A stretch of 64,000 nt of DNA from Mycobacteriales bacterium (GCA_030697205.1 JAUYQP010000028.1:1-64000), one strand, 5' to 3'; positions 55,687 to 63,251 are shown, numbered from the stretch's first letter. Program-made: numbers and translations. The notes: generated by a model not told the origin, from the sequence alone.

Positions 55687-56454
55687 TTAGCCGCTGGTCG
55701 GGATGGACTCGACGGCCTGGCGGAGCATCTCCTCGCGCACACCCGGAGACTGCTGGGCGAGGAAGCCAGTCGTGTACTGGTGCCCACCGCGGCTCGGGTC
55801 GTACTCACTCACGACCGGGTCCTCGGCCAACTGCCGCAGCCTGTCGGTGTGCTGGGCCATGTTCTGGCGAAGCTGGGTCGCCTCGACGCTGGAGTGCTGC
55901 GCCCACGTGTCGAGGAGTCGCTGGAAGCTGGTGTCGTCGAGCTGCGCGGTGCGCGGTGCCCAGCTTCGGTCTAGTCGCGCTAGCAGCTGCGCGGTGTTGC
56001 CCCAGTCATCCGCCGCTTCGGCGGCGGCGATGGCGCTCTGGAGGACGGCGGCAGCAGCGCCCTGGAGCTGCTGCACGACCTCGGCCCTCCACTGCGGGTA
56101 GTGCTCGAGGGCGACCCGCTCGGCAGTGAGGGCGGCCTCCTGTACGAAGCCCTCGCGGGCCGCGATGATCGCGCCGTGCCGGACCTCGATCTCCTCGAGG
56201 CTCGGGACCTTGGCCTTGGGGGGCAGCTTTCCCTCCCTCAGGGCAGCCGCGACGGCCTCGTTGTGCTGGCGGAGCAGGGCGCGGCGCTCGGACACCTCGA
56301 TCTGGTACTCGACGAGGCTGTCGTCGAGGGCCGTCACGGACCGCTGGTAGGCCGCAGCGGCCTCCCTGACGGGCGCTGGTGCGCCGGTCGGTGTGCTCCA
56401 GGCGTAGGCGCGGCTGGTGACGCGATCCATGATCGCGGTGACGTCGATGCTCAT
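55687..56454 (-). CDS. coiled-coil protein, last gene of the element's early operon
   Basis: The protein has 255 residues from ATG 56454, overlapping the previous stop (ATGA); ACCGAGAGG lies eight bases before the start. It is almost entirely helical, with charged heptads (SVTALDDSLVEYQIEVSERRALLRQHNEAV) and a long Ala-rich helix (LQGAAAAVLQSAIAAAEAAD). It ends with a polar region containing YDPSRGGHQYTTGFLAQQ. No family is recognised. A structural or scaffold-like role would fit the composition, but this is a guess. Confidence 0.7.
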   Translation of the reverse strand: MSIDVTAIMDRVTSRAYAWSTPTGAPAPVREAAAAYQRSVTALDDSLVEYQIEVSERRALLRQHNEAVAAALREGKLPPKAKVPSLEEIEVRHGAIIAAREGFVQEAALTAERVALEHYPQWRAEVVQQLQGAAAAVLQSAIAAAEAADDWGNTAQLLARLDRSWAPRTAQLDDTSFQRLLDTWAQHSSVEATQLRQNMAQHTDRLRQLAEDPVVSEYDPSRGGHQYTTGFLAQQSPGVREEMLRQAVESIPTSG

Positions 56455-56711
56455 GGGTGGTTCCTCTCGGTTGGGGTTGTGAGGTCGGGTGGGGTCCGCT
56501 CAAGGGCGGCTTCCGAGGTGAAGTCGACGACGTCGAGCCCGAGGCCCTCCAGGGCTGCGACGAGGACGAACGGCGATGCGGGTACTCGCCAGCAGCGCGC
56601 GCGACGGTCGTAGCGGCCACCGAGCGCTCGGAGCACCGGATTAGCCGACTTCGGTGCCATCACCGCGAGCTGCGCGCCGCCACGACGGACCACTGCAATG
56701 CCGGCGGTCAC
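56451..56711 (-). CDS. small HARP-like hypothetical protein (element)
   Basis: The protein has 86 residues from GTG 56711, chosen because it overlaps the ATPase stop as GTGA. The central pattern VLRALGGRYDRRARCWRVPASPFVLVAALEGLGLDVVDF is like the small HARP/helicase-associated module, where a strand-turn with a W-x-VP motif binds forked DNA. Next to a replication-type ATPase this is plausible but unproven. It is followed by an ATGA overlap with the coiled-coil gene. Confidence 0.6.
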   Translation of the reverse strand: MTAGIAVVRRGGAQLAVMAPKSANPVLRALGGRYDRRARCWRVPASPFVLVAALEGLGLDVVDFTSEAALERTPPDLTTPTERNHP

Positions 56712-58012
56712 CACGCCGACTCCTGCGCCGGACCGTCACCAGGAATGTCAGTAGCTAGGGGCACCTCTTTTACCCGAACACCCGGTGTAGTGACATTTCT
56801 GGTGACGAGGACCCTGAGGGCTTGCTGGTCGACGCTGGGCGCGACGCGGTAGCGCCAGCCGAGCCCGTCGCCGACCTCGTCGACCTCGACGAGCCCGAGC
56901 AGGTGCAGCTCCTGCAACGTGCGGTCGACGGTGCTACGGGGGCGCTGTACGCGCTTGGTGACCTCCGAGGTGCGCGCGTAGCTGTTGTCGAGGACGTCAG
57001 CGAGGACAAGCAGCCGCATCGGCGGCACCGAGTCGCCCGCAACGCGCAGCGCGACGGCCAGGGCCTCCACCTTGGTGGAGCCGAGGGCGAGCGATCCTCG
57101 GACGAGCTGCCCGAGCATCTTGGCGAAGCGCGTGGGCGCTTCGGGCGCGTGCGCCTCGACGACCTCGCCACGGTGGTCCCGCTCGACCGCGGTACGGGCC
57201 AGCGTGACGACGTTGGCCGCGGTGAGCAGAACGCCCATGACCTCGTCGGTCAGCTCGGCCCGTTGGGGGTCGACGTGCGCGAGGCAGGCGGCAGCGGCGT
57301 CGGACAGGTCCCGGCGCATCTCGTCCTCGTGGCCGACGTTGAGCAGGGCCTGCCTGCCCGCCTCCAGCCTGCCGAGGTTGCTGTCGACCCGGACCAACGC
57401 GAAGCGGTCGCCCATCGCCGCGATGACGGCGTGCGCCGCGTCGTAGGCCGTCGTGACCGCCCCGACGAGCACGATCCTGCCGGTCCACGTCAGGGTCTTG
57501 CCGCCGTCCGTGCCGACGTTGCGCTCCCACCGCCCGTCGTACACCTCGCGCAGCGCCGCGAGAACTGCGGCGCGGCTGTCCCGGTTCATCGACAGGATCG
57601 ACGTCACGTCCTTGACCACGAGGACGCCGCTCGCCCCGATCTTGCGAAGGAGCCCGCCGGTTGCGTCCTTCGCCTTCTCCTTGTTGCTCGTCGCAGACAG
57701 CAGCGCACCCTCACTGGTGATCGTGCTGGTGACGTGCGCCCCTGCCCCGAGCAGAGCCGAGACGGTCTCGGTCTTGGCGTTGCCCGAGCCACTGACGAGC
57801 AGCAGCCACACCGGGTCGCCGTCGAGCTGCTCAACGGCGGCGGCAGCGAGGACCGCGTCGAGGGCCAGCAGGTCGTAGCTCTCCCCGAGCCACCTGACGA
57901 ACACCTCCCGGCAGCGTTGCAAGCGGTCGACGCCCACTTCCACCTCACGCGCGAGCCTCAGCCGGTGCGCGGCCTCCGGGTCGCCGGGGAAGTCGGCGGG
58001 GTGCGCGCTCAT
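56708..58012 (-). CDS. P-loop ATPase with C-terminal winged helix (replication-type)
   Basis: The protein has 434 residues from ATG 58012 (ATGA overlap with the upstream gene). The N-terminal 60 residues are helical. A Walker A-like loop VSGSGNAKTETVSALLG sits near 73-89 and a Walker B-like VLVVKDVTSIL near 131. RIVLVGAVTTAYD and the arginine-rich DRFALVRVDSN follow. The C-terminal 90 residues form a winged helix (SEVTKRVQRPRSTVDRTLQELHLLGLVEV). The plan matches helicase/primase-type ATPases of phages and mobile elements. I infer a role in DNA replication of the element. It is the largest protein of the early operon. Confidence 0.72.
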   Translation of the reverse strand: MSAHPADFPGDPEAAHRLRLAREVEVGVDRLQRCREVFVRWLGESYDLLALDAVLAAAAVEQLDGDPVWLLLVSGSGNAKTETVSALLGAGAHVTSTITSEGALLSATSNKEKAKDATGGLLRKIGASGVLVVKDVTSILSMNRDSRAAVLAALREVYDGRWERNVGTDGGKTLTWTGRIVLVGAVTTAYDAAHAVIAAMGDRFALVRVDSNLGRLEAGRQALLNVGHEDEMRRDLSDAAAACLAHVDPQRAELTDEVMGVLLTAANVVTLARTAVERDHRGEVVEAHAPEAPTRFAKMLGQLVRGSLALGSTKVEALAVALRVAGDSVPPMRLLVLADVLDNSYARTSEVTKRVQRPRSTVDRTLQELHLLGLVEVDEVGDGLGWRYRVAPSVDQQALRVLVTRNVTTPGVRVKEVPLATDIPGDGPAQESAW

Positions 58013-58377
58013 GCGACCTCACCTAGGCGAGTGACGAACGCGCGCCGCTCGAGCAGCTCGTCGTGCGTCGGCATCGCCACGACCGCGCGCACGACCCGCA
58101 CCGACTCGGTGTGGTCGGCGGCGTCCTTGAGGGCCTGCGCCCACCGGGCCTCGTCGAGTGCGCGCTGGGGGTAATCGAGCAACGCTCGACGACCAGCCTC
58201 GGCAGCCGCGACGGCAGCCGCGAGCCGCACCGACGGCGGGGCCTGCTGCCACTGCTCGTCGCCGTAGCGCGGGAGGTCGCCGTACTCGCGGCGTACACCA
58301 GCCACGAGGCCCTCGGCCCACCGCGCGGTCGGGTCGTCCAGTACCCAGGCGCCGAGCAGCTTCTCCGCGGCGTTCAT
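58009..58377 (-). CDS. helical hypothetical protein (element)
   Basis: The protein has 122 residues from ATG 58377, which overlaps the previous stop as ATGA. It has four or five helices, for example ARWAEGLVAGVRREYGDLPRYGDEQWQQ and RLAAAVAAAEAGRRALLDYPQRALDEARWAQAL. No metal site or known motif is present. It could be a helicase loader-like partner of the ATPase encoded next, which it precedes by overlapping codons. That is inference from position only. Confidence 0.62.
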   Translation of the reverse strand: MNAAEKLLGAWVLDDPTARWAEGLVAGVRREYGDLPRYGDEQWQQAPPSVRLAAAVAAAEAGRRALLDYPQRALDEARWAQALKDAADHTESVRVVRAVVAMPTHDELLERRAFVTRLGEVA

Positions 58378-58706
58378 GCCGCACCGCCGAGGACGCGCGC
58401 GACGACCGGGTGCAGCGCGACCCGGCCGGCCTTGCAGGCGGTGGGCCGCTCGATCACGGCTGGCAGGTCGCCTCGGACGTGCGCGAGGTGCACCCGACGG
58501 CAGGTCGTGACCGGGCACGCGTAGACGACGACGTAGCGGTGCCTGCCGGTGCCGCCGACGACGCCGGTAGCAGTGCCGAGGACGTGCGTGGCGGACTGCG
58601 TCTGTCGCCTCCGGGGCGTACCGTTGGCGGTGAACTTCTCGCCGGGGTTCTCAGCAGTGGGGCGGTCCGTGGTCAGCGGGCCGCCTCTGCTGTTGCTGGC
58701 TGTCAC
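58374..58706 (-). CDS. small cysteine-containing hypothetical protein (element)
   Basis: The protein has 110 residues from GTG 58706, overlapping the previous stop as GTGA. The first 45 residues are polar and basic. Then come HRYVVVYACPVTTCRRVHLAH and PTACKAGRVALHP, where CPVTTC and a later Cys-His could form a zinc site. Such small zinc proteins are common next to replication genes in actinobacterial elements. The role is unknown. Confidence 0.6.
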   Translation of the reverse strand: MTASNSRGGPLTTDRPTAENPGEKFTANGTPRRRQTQSATHVLGTATGVVGGTGRHRYVVVYACPVTTCRRVHLAHVRGDLPAVIERPTACKAGRVALHPVVARVLGGAA

Positions 58707-58960
58707 GCGGCCGTCCCTCGACGGGCCTGTGCGCTCTTCAGCGCGAGGCGGGTGAAGTAGGCCTTGCGGGCGTGCTCGGCACGACGGGCACGCTCCTCGG
58801 GTGCGAGGAGACCGTCGGGGTCGACCTCACGCTCGAAACGGTCAGCGAAGGCCTTGCGGGCGGCGGCGGTGCCCTCGCGGGCGTCGGTGCGGGCCCACTT
58901 GCTGTGGGCAGCGAGGCGGGCGGCTAGCGACCGCTGTTGGGGTGTGCGTTCGGCGGGCAT
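58703..58960 (-). CDS. basic helical hypothetical protein, first gene of the early operon (element)
   Basis: The protein has 85 residues from ATG 58960, with GGAGGA ten bases before it. It is charged and helical: RTPQQRSLAARLAAHSKWARTDAREGTAAARKAFADRFEREVD, ending basic. The SKWA-R pattern is typical of small proteins in actinobacterial phages and integrative elements, but no function is known. It begins the operon that runs through overlapping genes to 55687. Its promoter region contains the inverted repeat at 59032-59056. Confidence 0.62.
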   Translation of the reverse strand: MPAERTPQQRSLAARLAAHSKWARTDAREGTAAARKAFADRFEREVDPDGLLAPEERARRAEHARKAYFTRLALKSAQARRGTAA

Positions 58961-59031
58961 GATTGACCGGTCCTCCACGGACACGGCCGGTGCCTCACCC
59001 CGACAGCACGCTCAGAGAGCGCAGGTAGTTG

Positions 59032-59056
59032 CCGCACAGCGTAGAGCGCTGTGCGG
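59032..59056. promoter_or_regulatory. 10-5-10 inverted repeat in the early operon promoter
   Basis: CCGCACAGCG (59032-59041) and CGCTGTGCGG (59047-59056) are perfect complements separated by TAGAG. The site lies between the 3' end of the integrase-side operon and the first early gene (start 58960). Half-sites recur beside the integrase (60438-60447) and near the left end (52171-52180). It is probably the operator of an element regulator or an integrase/excisionase site. Confidence 0.6.
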
Positions 59057-59062
59057 GTTCCG

Positions 59063-59479
59063 TCACTCCGCCACGCGGAACCTTTTCCGTCCTGACGCGA
59101 CCGCGTCCAGCAGCTCCCACGCGCGCGGGGTATGACTGCTGCACCGGCAGGTCATTGGCCAGACGTCGTCCAGCGGGTCGTCGACGAGGTAGGCGTTCGT
59201 CTCGGCCCTCGGCCCCCGGATCGGCGGGAGCTGAACGGGGCCGTAGCCTGGAAGGTCGTGGCTGCGCGCCTTCTTCACACCGTCGGTCTCATGCACGACC
59301 ACCAGGCCTAGCGCCGTGCGGTAGACCCGCGCCAGGACGTGGTCGTTTGGGCAGGCCACGGTTAAGACCCTGAAGCGCGAAGGCCTACTCGAGCGCAGCA
59401 CCACTGCCAAAGCCTCCGCGACGACCGGGTCGACCTGCATCCCGGCGGCTGGGACCATCTCCGGATCGTGCGACCTCAC
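59063..59479 (-). CDS. hypothetical protein coupled to the integrase (element)
   Basis: The protein has 138 residues from GTG 59479, which overlaps the integrase stop as GTGA; ATGs at 59458 and 59440 are alternatives. Motifs are FRVLTVACPNDHVLARVYRTALGLVVVHET and DVWPMTCRCSSHTPRAWELLDAVASGRKRFRV. The cysteines (ACPNDH and CRC) may bind zinc. Proteins of this type travel with actinobacterial integrases. An excisionase or regulatory role is possible. The operon with the integrase is leftward and ends just before the 10-5-10 repeat. Confidence 0.62.
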   Translation of the reverse strand: MRSHDPEMVPAAGMQVDPVVAEALAVVLRSSRPSRFRVLTVACPNDHVLARVYRTALGLVVVHETDGVKKARSHDLPGYGPVQLPPIRGPRAETNAYLVDDPLDDVWPMTCRCSSHTPRAWELLDAVASGRKRFRVAE

Positions 59480-60411
59480 AGCCTGTCCCCGAGTGCGGCC
59501 TTGCGGAAGTTGTCGCGGGCACGCTCGGCCCCGGCGCTCGCGGCGTAGCGCCCGACCATCTGCGGGGAGCGCCACCCGGCGAGCCGCATGAGGTCGTGCT
59601 CCTGGTTGCCCGCGGCGAGCCAGGTGTGGGCGAAGGTGTGGCGGAAGCGGTGCGGGTGCACGTCGTCGACTCCGGCCTCCTTCGCTCTTCGCTCGAGGAT
59701 CTGCGCGAGGCCGGACGTGGTCAGTGGACCCTTCTTGCCGAGCCACAGGCAGGGCAGGGTTGTCATCGGGTGCGCGGTGCGGGCTCGCTGGTAGCGGCGC
59801 AGAGCGTCGGCGGTGCGCGCCCCGAACGGGACGACCCGGCCGCGCCGGCCCTTGCCGAGGACGAGCGCCTCGCTCTTGGCGGCGTCGACGTCCTCGACGG
59901 CCAAGCCGATGAGCTCCGAGGCGCGGACACCGGTGTCGATGAGGAAGCGCAGCAGGGCGGTGTCGCGGCGGTTCTCGAAGGTGTTGCCCGCGGCGGCCTT
60001 GAGCAGCGCCCGAAGGTCGTCGTCGGTGAACACGTCGACGGGCTGCTCGGGGACCTGCGGCGGGCGCATCCTCGCCATCGGGGTCTCGGTGATCTCGCCG
60101 TCGTCGGTGAGCCACCGGAACAACTGCTGCATCGAGCGGTAGTGCTTGGCGACGGTGGCGGGCGCGACCCGGTCGACGAGGTCGGCAAGAAATGCCTCGA
60201 GGTGCTCGCGCTTGATCGCTGAGGCCGCTGTGGGCATGCCGTGCGCCCTCAGGTAGTCGAGCAGGTTCACCCCGACTCGCTGGTAGCTCGCGATCGTCGA
60301 GGGCGCGACGTTGCGCGCCCGGAGGTGGACCTGCCAGTCGGGCAGCAGGACCGCCAGGTCGTCCATCGCCGCCGACACGCTGGGCTTCGTCGCTTGCGTC
60401 ATGCTCGACAT
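59476..60411 (-). CDS. tyrosine recombinase (integrase, XerC/D-like)
   Basis: The protein has 311 residues from ATG 60411 (ATG 60402 is an alternative). The N-terminal SAM-like core-binding domain spans 20-115 (VAPSTIASYQRVGVNLLDYLRAHG). In the catalytic domain are Arg in DTGVRASELIGL, HPHRFRHTFAHTWL (HxxR), and RLAGWRSPQMVGRY. There the usual second His is Trp, common in phage integrases, and Tyr is the nucleophile. It inserts and excises the element at the 3' end of tRNA-Met. The gene starts 72 bases from the right att repeat, and AGGAGGGG lies 11-18 bases before the ATG. Confidence 0.93.
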   Translation of the reverse strand: MSSMTQATKPSVSAAMDDLAVLLPDWQVHLRARNVAPSTIASYQRVGVNLLDYLRAHGMPTAASAIKREHLEAFLADLVDRVAPATVAKHYRSMQQLFRWLTDDGEITETPMARMRPPQVPEQPVDVFTDDDLRALLKAAAGNTFENRRDTALLRFLIDTGVRASELIGLAVEDVDAAKSEALVLGKGRRGRVVPFGARTADALRRYQRARTAHPMTTLPCLWLGKKGPLTTSGLAQILERRAKEAGVDDVHPHRFRHTFAHTWLAAGNQEHDLMRLAGWRSPQMVGRYAASAGAERARDNFRKAALGDRL

Positions 60412-60437
60412 GGTGGCACAGTCCCCTCCTGTTGGAG

Positions 60438-60447
60438 CGCTGTGCGG
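60438..60447. promoter_or_regulatory. CGCTGTGCGG motif upstream of the integrase
   Basis: An exact copy of the half-site of the 59032-59056 repeat, in the same GAGCGCTGTGCGG context as at 59044-59056. It lies 27 bases before the integrase start and 36 bases from the right att repeat, a place for an arm-type integrase site or an operator. Confidence 0.45.
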
Positions 60448-60482
60448 AACGCGTGTCGCAAGACTCTGCTGTATCTGAGCGT

Positions 60483-60527
60483 GTGTGGGGCGGGTGGGGC
60501 TCGAACCCACGACCGAGGGATTATGAG
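60483..60527 (-). repeat. att site at the right end, inside tRNA-Met
   Basis: This is the right copy of the 45-bp direct repeat, covering the 3' end of tRNA-Met(CAT) and three flanking bases. Because the repeat restores the tRNA 3' end, insertion left the tRNA functional. Bases beyond each side differ from the left copy. Confidence 0.93.
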
Positions 60528-60559
60528 TCCCCTGCTCTGACCAGCTGAGCTACCGCCCC
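60486..60559 (-). tRNA. tRNA-Met (anticodon CAT)
   Basis: On the minus strand a full cloverleaf folds: acceptor GGGGCGG/CCGCCCC and D arm GCTCAGCTGGTCAGAGC. The anticodon arm is GGGGA-CTCATAA-TCCCT with CAT in the loop, and the T arm contains GGTTCGAGCCC. No CCA is encoded. The sequence resembles actinobacterial elongator tRNA-Met rather than the initiator or the lysidine-modified tRNA-Ile, though the latter cannot be fully excluded. It is the integration site of the 8.4-kb element. Confidence 0.93.
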
Positions 60560-61003
60560 TAGGGGTGCATTGTCGCAGGTCAGACGGCAGCTCCAAGTTG
60601 CGGATCATCGCGACATCGTGTGACGTGTGTCGTCGCGCCCTGAATGTGCCCCGAGTGACGGCTCGGAAAGGGCACAAGCGGCCCGTTGGGCGTAGTGCCG
60701 GGTGGTGATGCACGCTTGCGGATACGGCTTGGCGACAGTGCAGTGCGACGAAGCTCGGCAAGCCACTCCCCCACCCGGAGGAGAGTGATCGCGGCGAGTC
60801 GAAGCTGACCCAGGCCGATCTCGCGACCTTCGACGTCTCGCTCCCGGCGGGGCCTGCGCGAGCATTGGCCTGGTTGCCCTTGGCACGCCAGCCGACGTCG
60901 GTCGGCCATCTGGGTTGCCGCGGTGCCCGACCTCTGGCTGCCAGCCCCGCTCTGGTCTGGCGAGCGGCCGGGCTCCTACCGGCGGCAAGCGTCCGCGGGA
61001 AGG
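60560..61003. other. intergenic region without a recognisable gene
   Basis: About 440 bases between tRNA-Met and the GAF-ANTAR gene. Open frames on both strands lack homologous motifs and good starts. The region is slightly less GC-biased at third positions in every frame than real genes here. It may contain the tRNA promoter (the segment just right of 60560), but no clear -35/-10 pair stands out. Confidence 0.5.
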
Positions 61004-61768
61004 CTAGGCAGGGCTGTAGAGCGTTCCCGAGTTGACCAGCTGGTTGGCGACGTCCCGCAACTTCAGGTTGTTGTCCTGGCTCACCTTTGACAGCAGGGCG
61101 AATGCCTGGTCGGCCGACAGCCCATGGCGTTCCATCAAGATGCCTTGGGCCTGGCCTATCAGGTTGCGGGTCGTGACAGCGTTCATCAGCCCCGATCGGT
61201 CCCGCGCACCCATGTAGGCGGTGGCGGCGTGCGCAGCGAACAGGAGCCCGACATGCTCGGACTCGTCGGTGAAGGCTCCCGCCGTGCGGGAGTAGAGGTT
61301 CAGGGCGCCGATGTCGTCGCCTTCGACGTACAGCTGGATGGAGAGCATCCCGGCCGCACCGGCCTCGACGGCTCGTGTGGCGAACAGCGGCCAGCGCGTC
61401 TCGGTCGCCATGTCTTCGACGCGGACAGTGACGTGCTTGTAGGCCGCGTCCAGGCAGGGGCCCTGACCGGTCTCGGCCTGCAAGGCATCGACGATGCGCG
61501 GTAGGTCCCCGGACGCTGCTTCTGACGTGACGCTGCGGCGTCCCAGCACCACGCTGATCGATCCTTCGTCACAGCCCGGGATGAGCTGAACGGCGGCGCG
61601 CACGACGTCGGCGAGCAGCATCTGCGGGTCGGTTTGTTGTTCGAGGGCGCGGGCAAGGTCGCTGAACTGCTGGGCAAGCGCGTCCCGGCCGCTATAGGAG
61701 CCGGCGTCCTGGCGTGACGGGCTGCCCCGCTGGGGCCTGGCAGCGTCTGCCGGATGGTCTGGCTGCAT
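61004..61768 (-). CDS. GAF-ANTAR antitermination regulator
   Basis: The protein has 254 residues from ATG 61768. Residues 30-185 form a GAF domain (PGCDEGSISVVLG, GPCLDAAYKHVTVRVEDM, MLSIQLYVEGDDIGALNLYS). Residues 190-250 form an ANTAR domain, an RNA-binding three-helix bundle with RNLIGQAQGILMERHGLSADQAFALLSKVSQDNN. ANTAR proteins bind two-hexaloop RNA and prevent termination. The GAF domain would sense a small molecule or redox state. This combination is typical of actinobacteria. It is divergent from the GAF-GGDEF gene. Confidence 0.92.
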   Translation of the reverse strand: MQPDHPADAARPQRGSPSRQDAGSYSGRDALAQQFSDLARALEQQTDPQMLLADVVRAAVQLIPGCDEGSISVVLGRRSVTSEAASGDLPRIVDALQAETGQGPCLDAAYKHVTVRVEDMATETRWPLFATRAVEAGAAGMLSIQLYVEGDDIGALNLYSRTAGAFTDESEHVGLLFAAHAATAYMGARDRSGLMNAVTTRNLIGQAQGILMERHGLSADQAFALLSKVSQDNNLKLRDVANQLVNSGTLYSPA

Positions 61769-62078
61769 GGCATGTCCTCAGGGGTCGACTGGTGGGTACT
61801 GCACGCGACGTCGGACGTCATGCAGGTCCTAGCCGAGGCGGGGCCTGCCAGGTCGCTACCCCTTCGGGCCGCTGGAAAACGTGATCTCCCGCGGCCACAG
61901 TCCGTGCGCTTCCCACCGTGCGGCCTGGCACGAGAGGAAGAATCGGGTTCTCTTGCGACCTCCGGTCAATGCGGCTAATCTTGCGACAAGGGAAGCGCCA
62001 GTTGATCGGCGCAAAACCCCTTTTTTGCTCCAGAGAATGGGCAAATGCATCGGTGAATCGATCACTGGGGGCATTGCC
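61769..62078. other. divergent intergenic region, relatively AT-rich
   Basis: About 310 bases between the ANTAR and GGDEF genes. It contains an unusual AAAACCCCTTTTTT stretch (62013-62026) and lower GC than the surroundings, as expected of promoters. In-frame codons upstream of 62079 encode no domain; ATG 62037 is a possible earlier start for the GGDEF gene. Confidence 0.5.
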
Positions 62079-63251
62079 GTGGAGCACAACCGTTCCCTCG
62101 GAACGCAGCGCACCGCAGCCGCGGCCGTGGGTGCCGGGAAGGACACCGATCGAGCTACGAGCCTGGTGTCTGTGCTCAGCGACTTCGCGCGCACGGTGCT
62201 TACGGACTTCTCGCTGCAAGACATCCTCGATCACCTCGTGGAACGGGTAGTCGAGCTGCTGCCCATTTCCGCGGCAGGCGTGACGCTTATCTCCTCGGAC
62301 CGGATTCCGCACCTCGTGGCGGCCTCGAACCCGGCTGCTCTGCGCTTCGAGCAGCTGCAGAACGATCTGGGACAAGGACCGTGCCTCTCCGCCTACGAGT
62401 CGGGCGAGGTTGTGACGTTGCCCGACCTCGCCAACGCCGACGGGTTTCCGACGTTCGGCCCGGCCGCCGTCGAGGCGGGCATGACTGCGGTCTTCGCCTT
62501 CCCGCTCAAGCATGCCGGCGGCTGCTTGGGCGCTCTGGACCTGTACTGCAGCAGCGTGGGCACTCTCGGCCCCGAGGACCTGGCGGTGGCGCAGACGCTC
62601 GCGGACGTCACGACGTCCTACCTGCTGAACGCCCAGAACCGTGAACAGACGCTCCAAGCCGTGGAGCGGTTCCGGGACAGCGCCCTGCATGACCCCTTGA
62701 CTGGCCTTGCCAACCGCGTGCTGCTCCAAGAGCGGCTTGACCACGCAGCCGCACGCGCCTCGCGCACGGGCACCACGACGGCCGTGGTCTTCGCAGACCT
62801 CGACGAGTTCAAACGCATCAACGACACCTACGGGCATGCCGTTGGCGACGAGGTGCTGCAAGCCGTCGCTGCGAGGCTGGCTGCCCTGGTTCGGCCAGGC
62901 GACACCCTGGCCCGGATCTCGGGCGACGAGTTCGTGTTCCTCTGTGAGGACCTGACCTACACGCACGACGTCGAGCTGTTCACCACCCGTATCAAGCACG
63001 CCTTCACAGAGCCGATCCGGCTGCGCGACCTCGAACTGCCACTGAGCGCGAGCGTCGGCGCGGCCTACGCCGGCCCCACGGAGGCCGTGACGAACCAGCT
63101 CGTTCTGGACGCTGATACCGCGATGTACCAGGAAAAAGGTAGAGCTGCCGGCAACGTCGTGCTCGACCTGACGACGCGCCGACCCGGCAGCGCGCCCAAC
63201 TGGCCCCGTGAGGCGATGTCGCCGCCTGCCAAGGAAGGGCCGTCCTCTTGA
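62079..63251 (+). CDS. GAF-GGDEF protein with altered SGDEF motif
   Basis: The protein has 390 residues from GTG 62079, after TGGGGG; ATG 62037 is possible. The GAF domain (about 35-190) is of the same style as in the ANTAR neighbour (LGQGPCLSAYESGEVVTLPDLANAD). The GGDEF domain has the active-site loop RISGDEFVF near 280, where the first glycine is serine, and RPGD at the I-site. MYQEKGRAAG replaces the usual MYxAKxxG. Most contacts are kept, so activity is uncertain: either a weak diguanylate cyclase or a cyclic-di-GMP-binding sensor. No EAL domain is present. Confidence 0.87.
   Translation: MEHNRSLGTQRTAAAAVGAGKDTDRATSLVSVLSDFARTVLTDFSLQDILDHLVERVVELLPISAAGVTLISSDRIPHLVAASNPAALRFEQLQNDLGQGPCLSAYESGEVVTLPDLANADGFPTFGPAAVEAGMTAVFAFPLKHAGGCLGALDLYCSSVGTLGPEDLAVAQTLADVTTSYLLNAQNREQTLQAVERFRDSALHDPLTGLANRVLLQERLDHAAARASRTGTTTAVVFADLDEFKRINDTYGHAVGDEVLQAVAARLAALVRPGDTLARISGDEFVFLCEDLTYTHDVELFTTRIKHAFTEPIRLRDLELPLSASVGAAYAGPTEAVTNQLVLDADTAMYQEKGRAAGNVVLDLTTRRPGSAPNWPREAMSPPAKEGPSS

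Larger units (their letters stand above)
52111..60527. mobile_element. 8.4-kb integrated element at tRNA-Met, phage-satellite-like
   Basis: The element is bounded by 45-bp direct repeats (52111-52155 and 60483-60527), the right copy being inside the intact tRNA-Met gene. The tyrosine integrase gene starts 72 bases from the right repeat. The gene load is one rightward small gene at the left end and fifteen leftward frames. The leftward set comprises an early operon with an ATPase, a 16-bp stem terminator, and a late-looking module with an HNH nuclease and a tape-measure protein. No capsid, portal, terminase, tail tube, lysis or conjugation gene is visible. It could be a phage satellite or a prophage reduced by deletion. 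The reading frames look intact and the boundary repeats match exactly. Confidence 0.85.

Noticed and set aside
52111-60527. integrative conjugative element of the actinomycete (AICE) type
   Set aside because: No FtsK/SpoIIIE-type transfer protein or rolling-circle Rep is seen. The presence of a tape-measure protein points to a phage origin.
60580-60909. small open frames between tRNA-Met and the ANTAR gene
   Set aside because: Composition and codon use are not gene-like in any frame, and no motif or good start is present.
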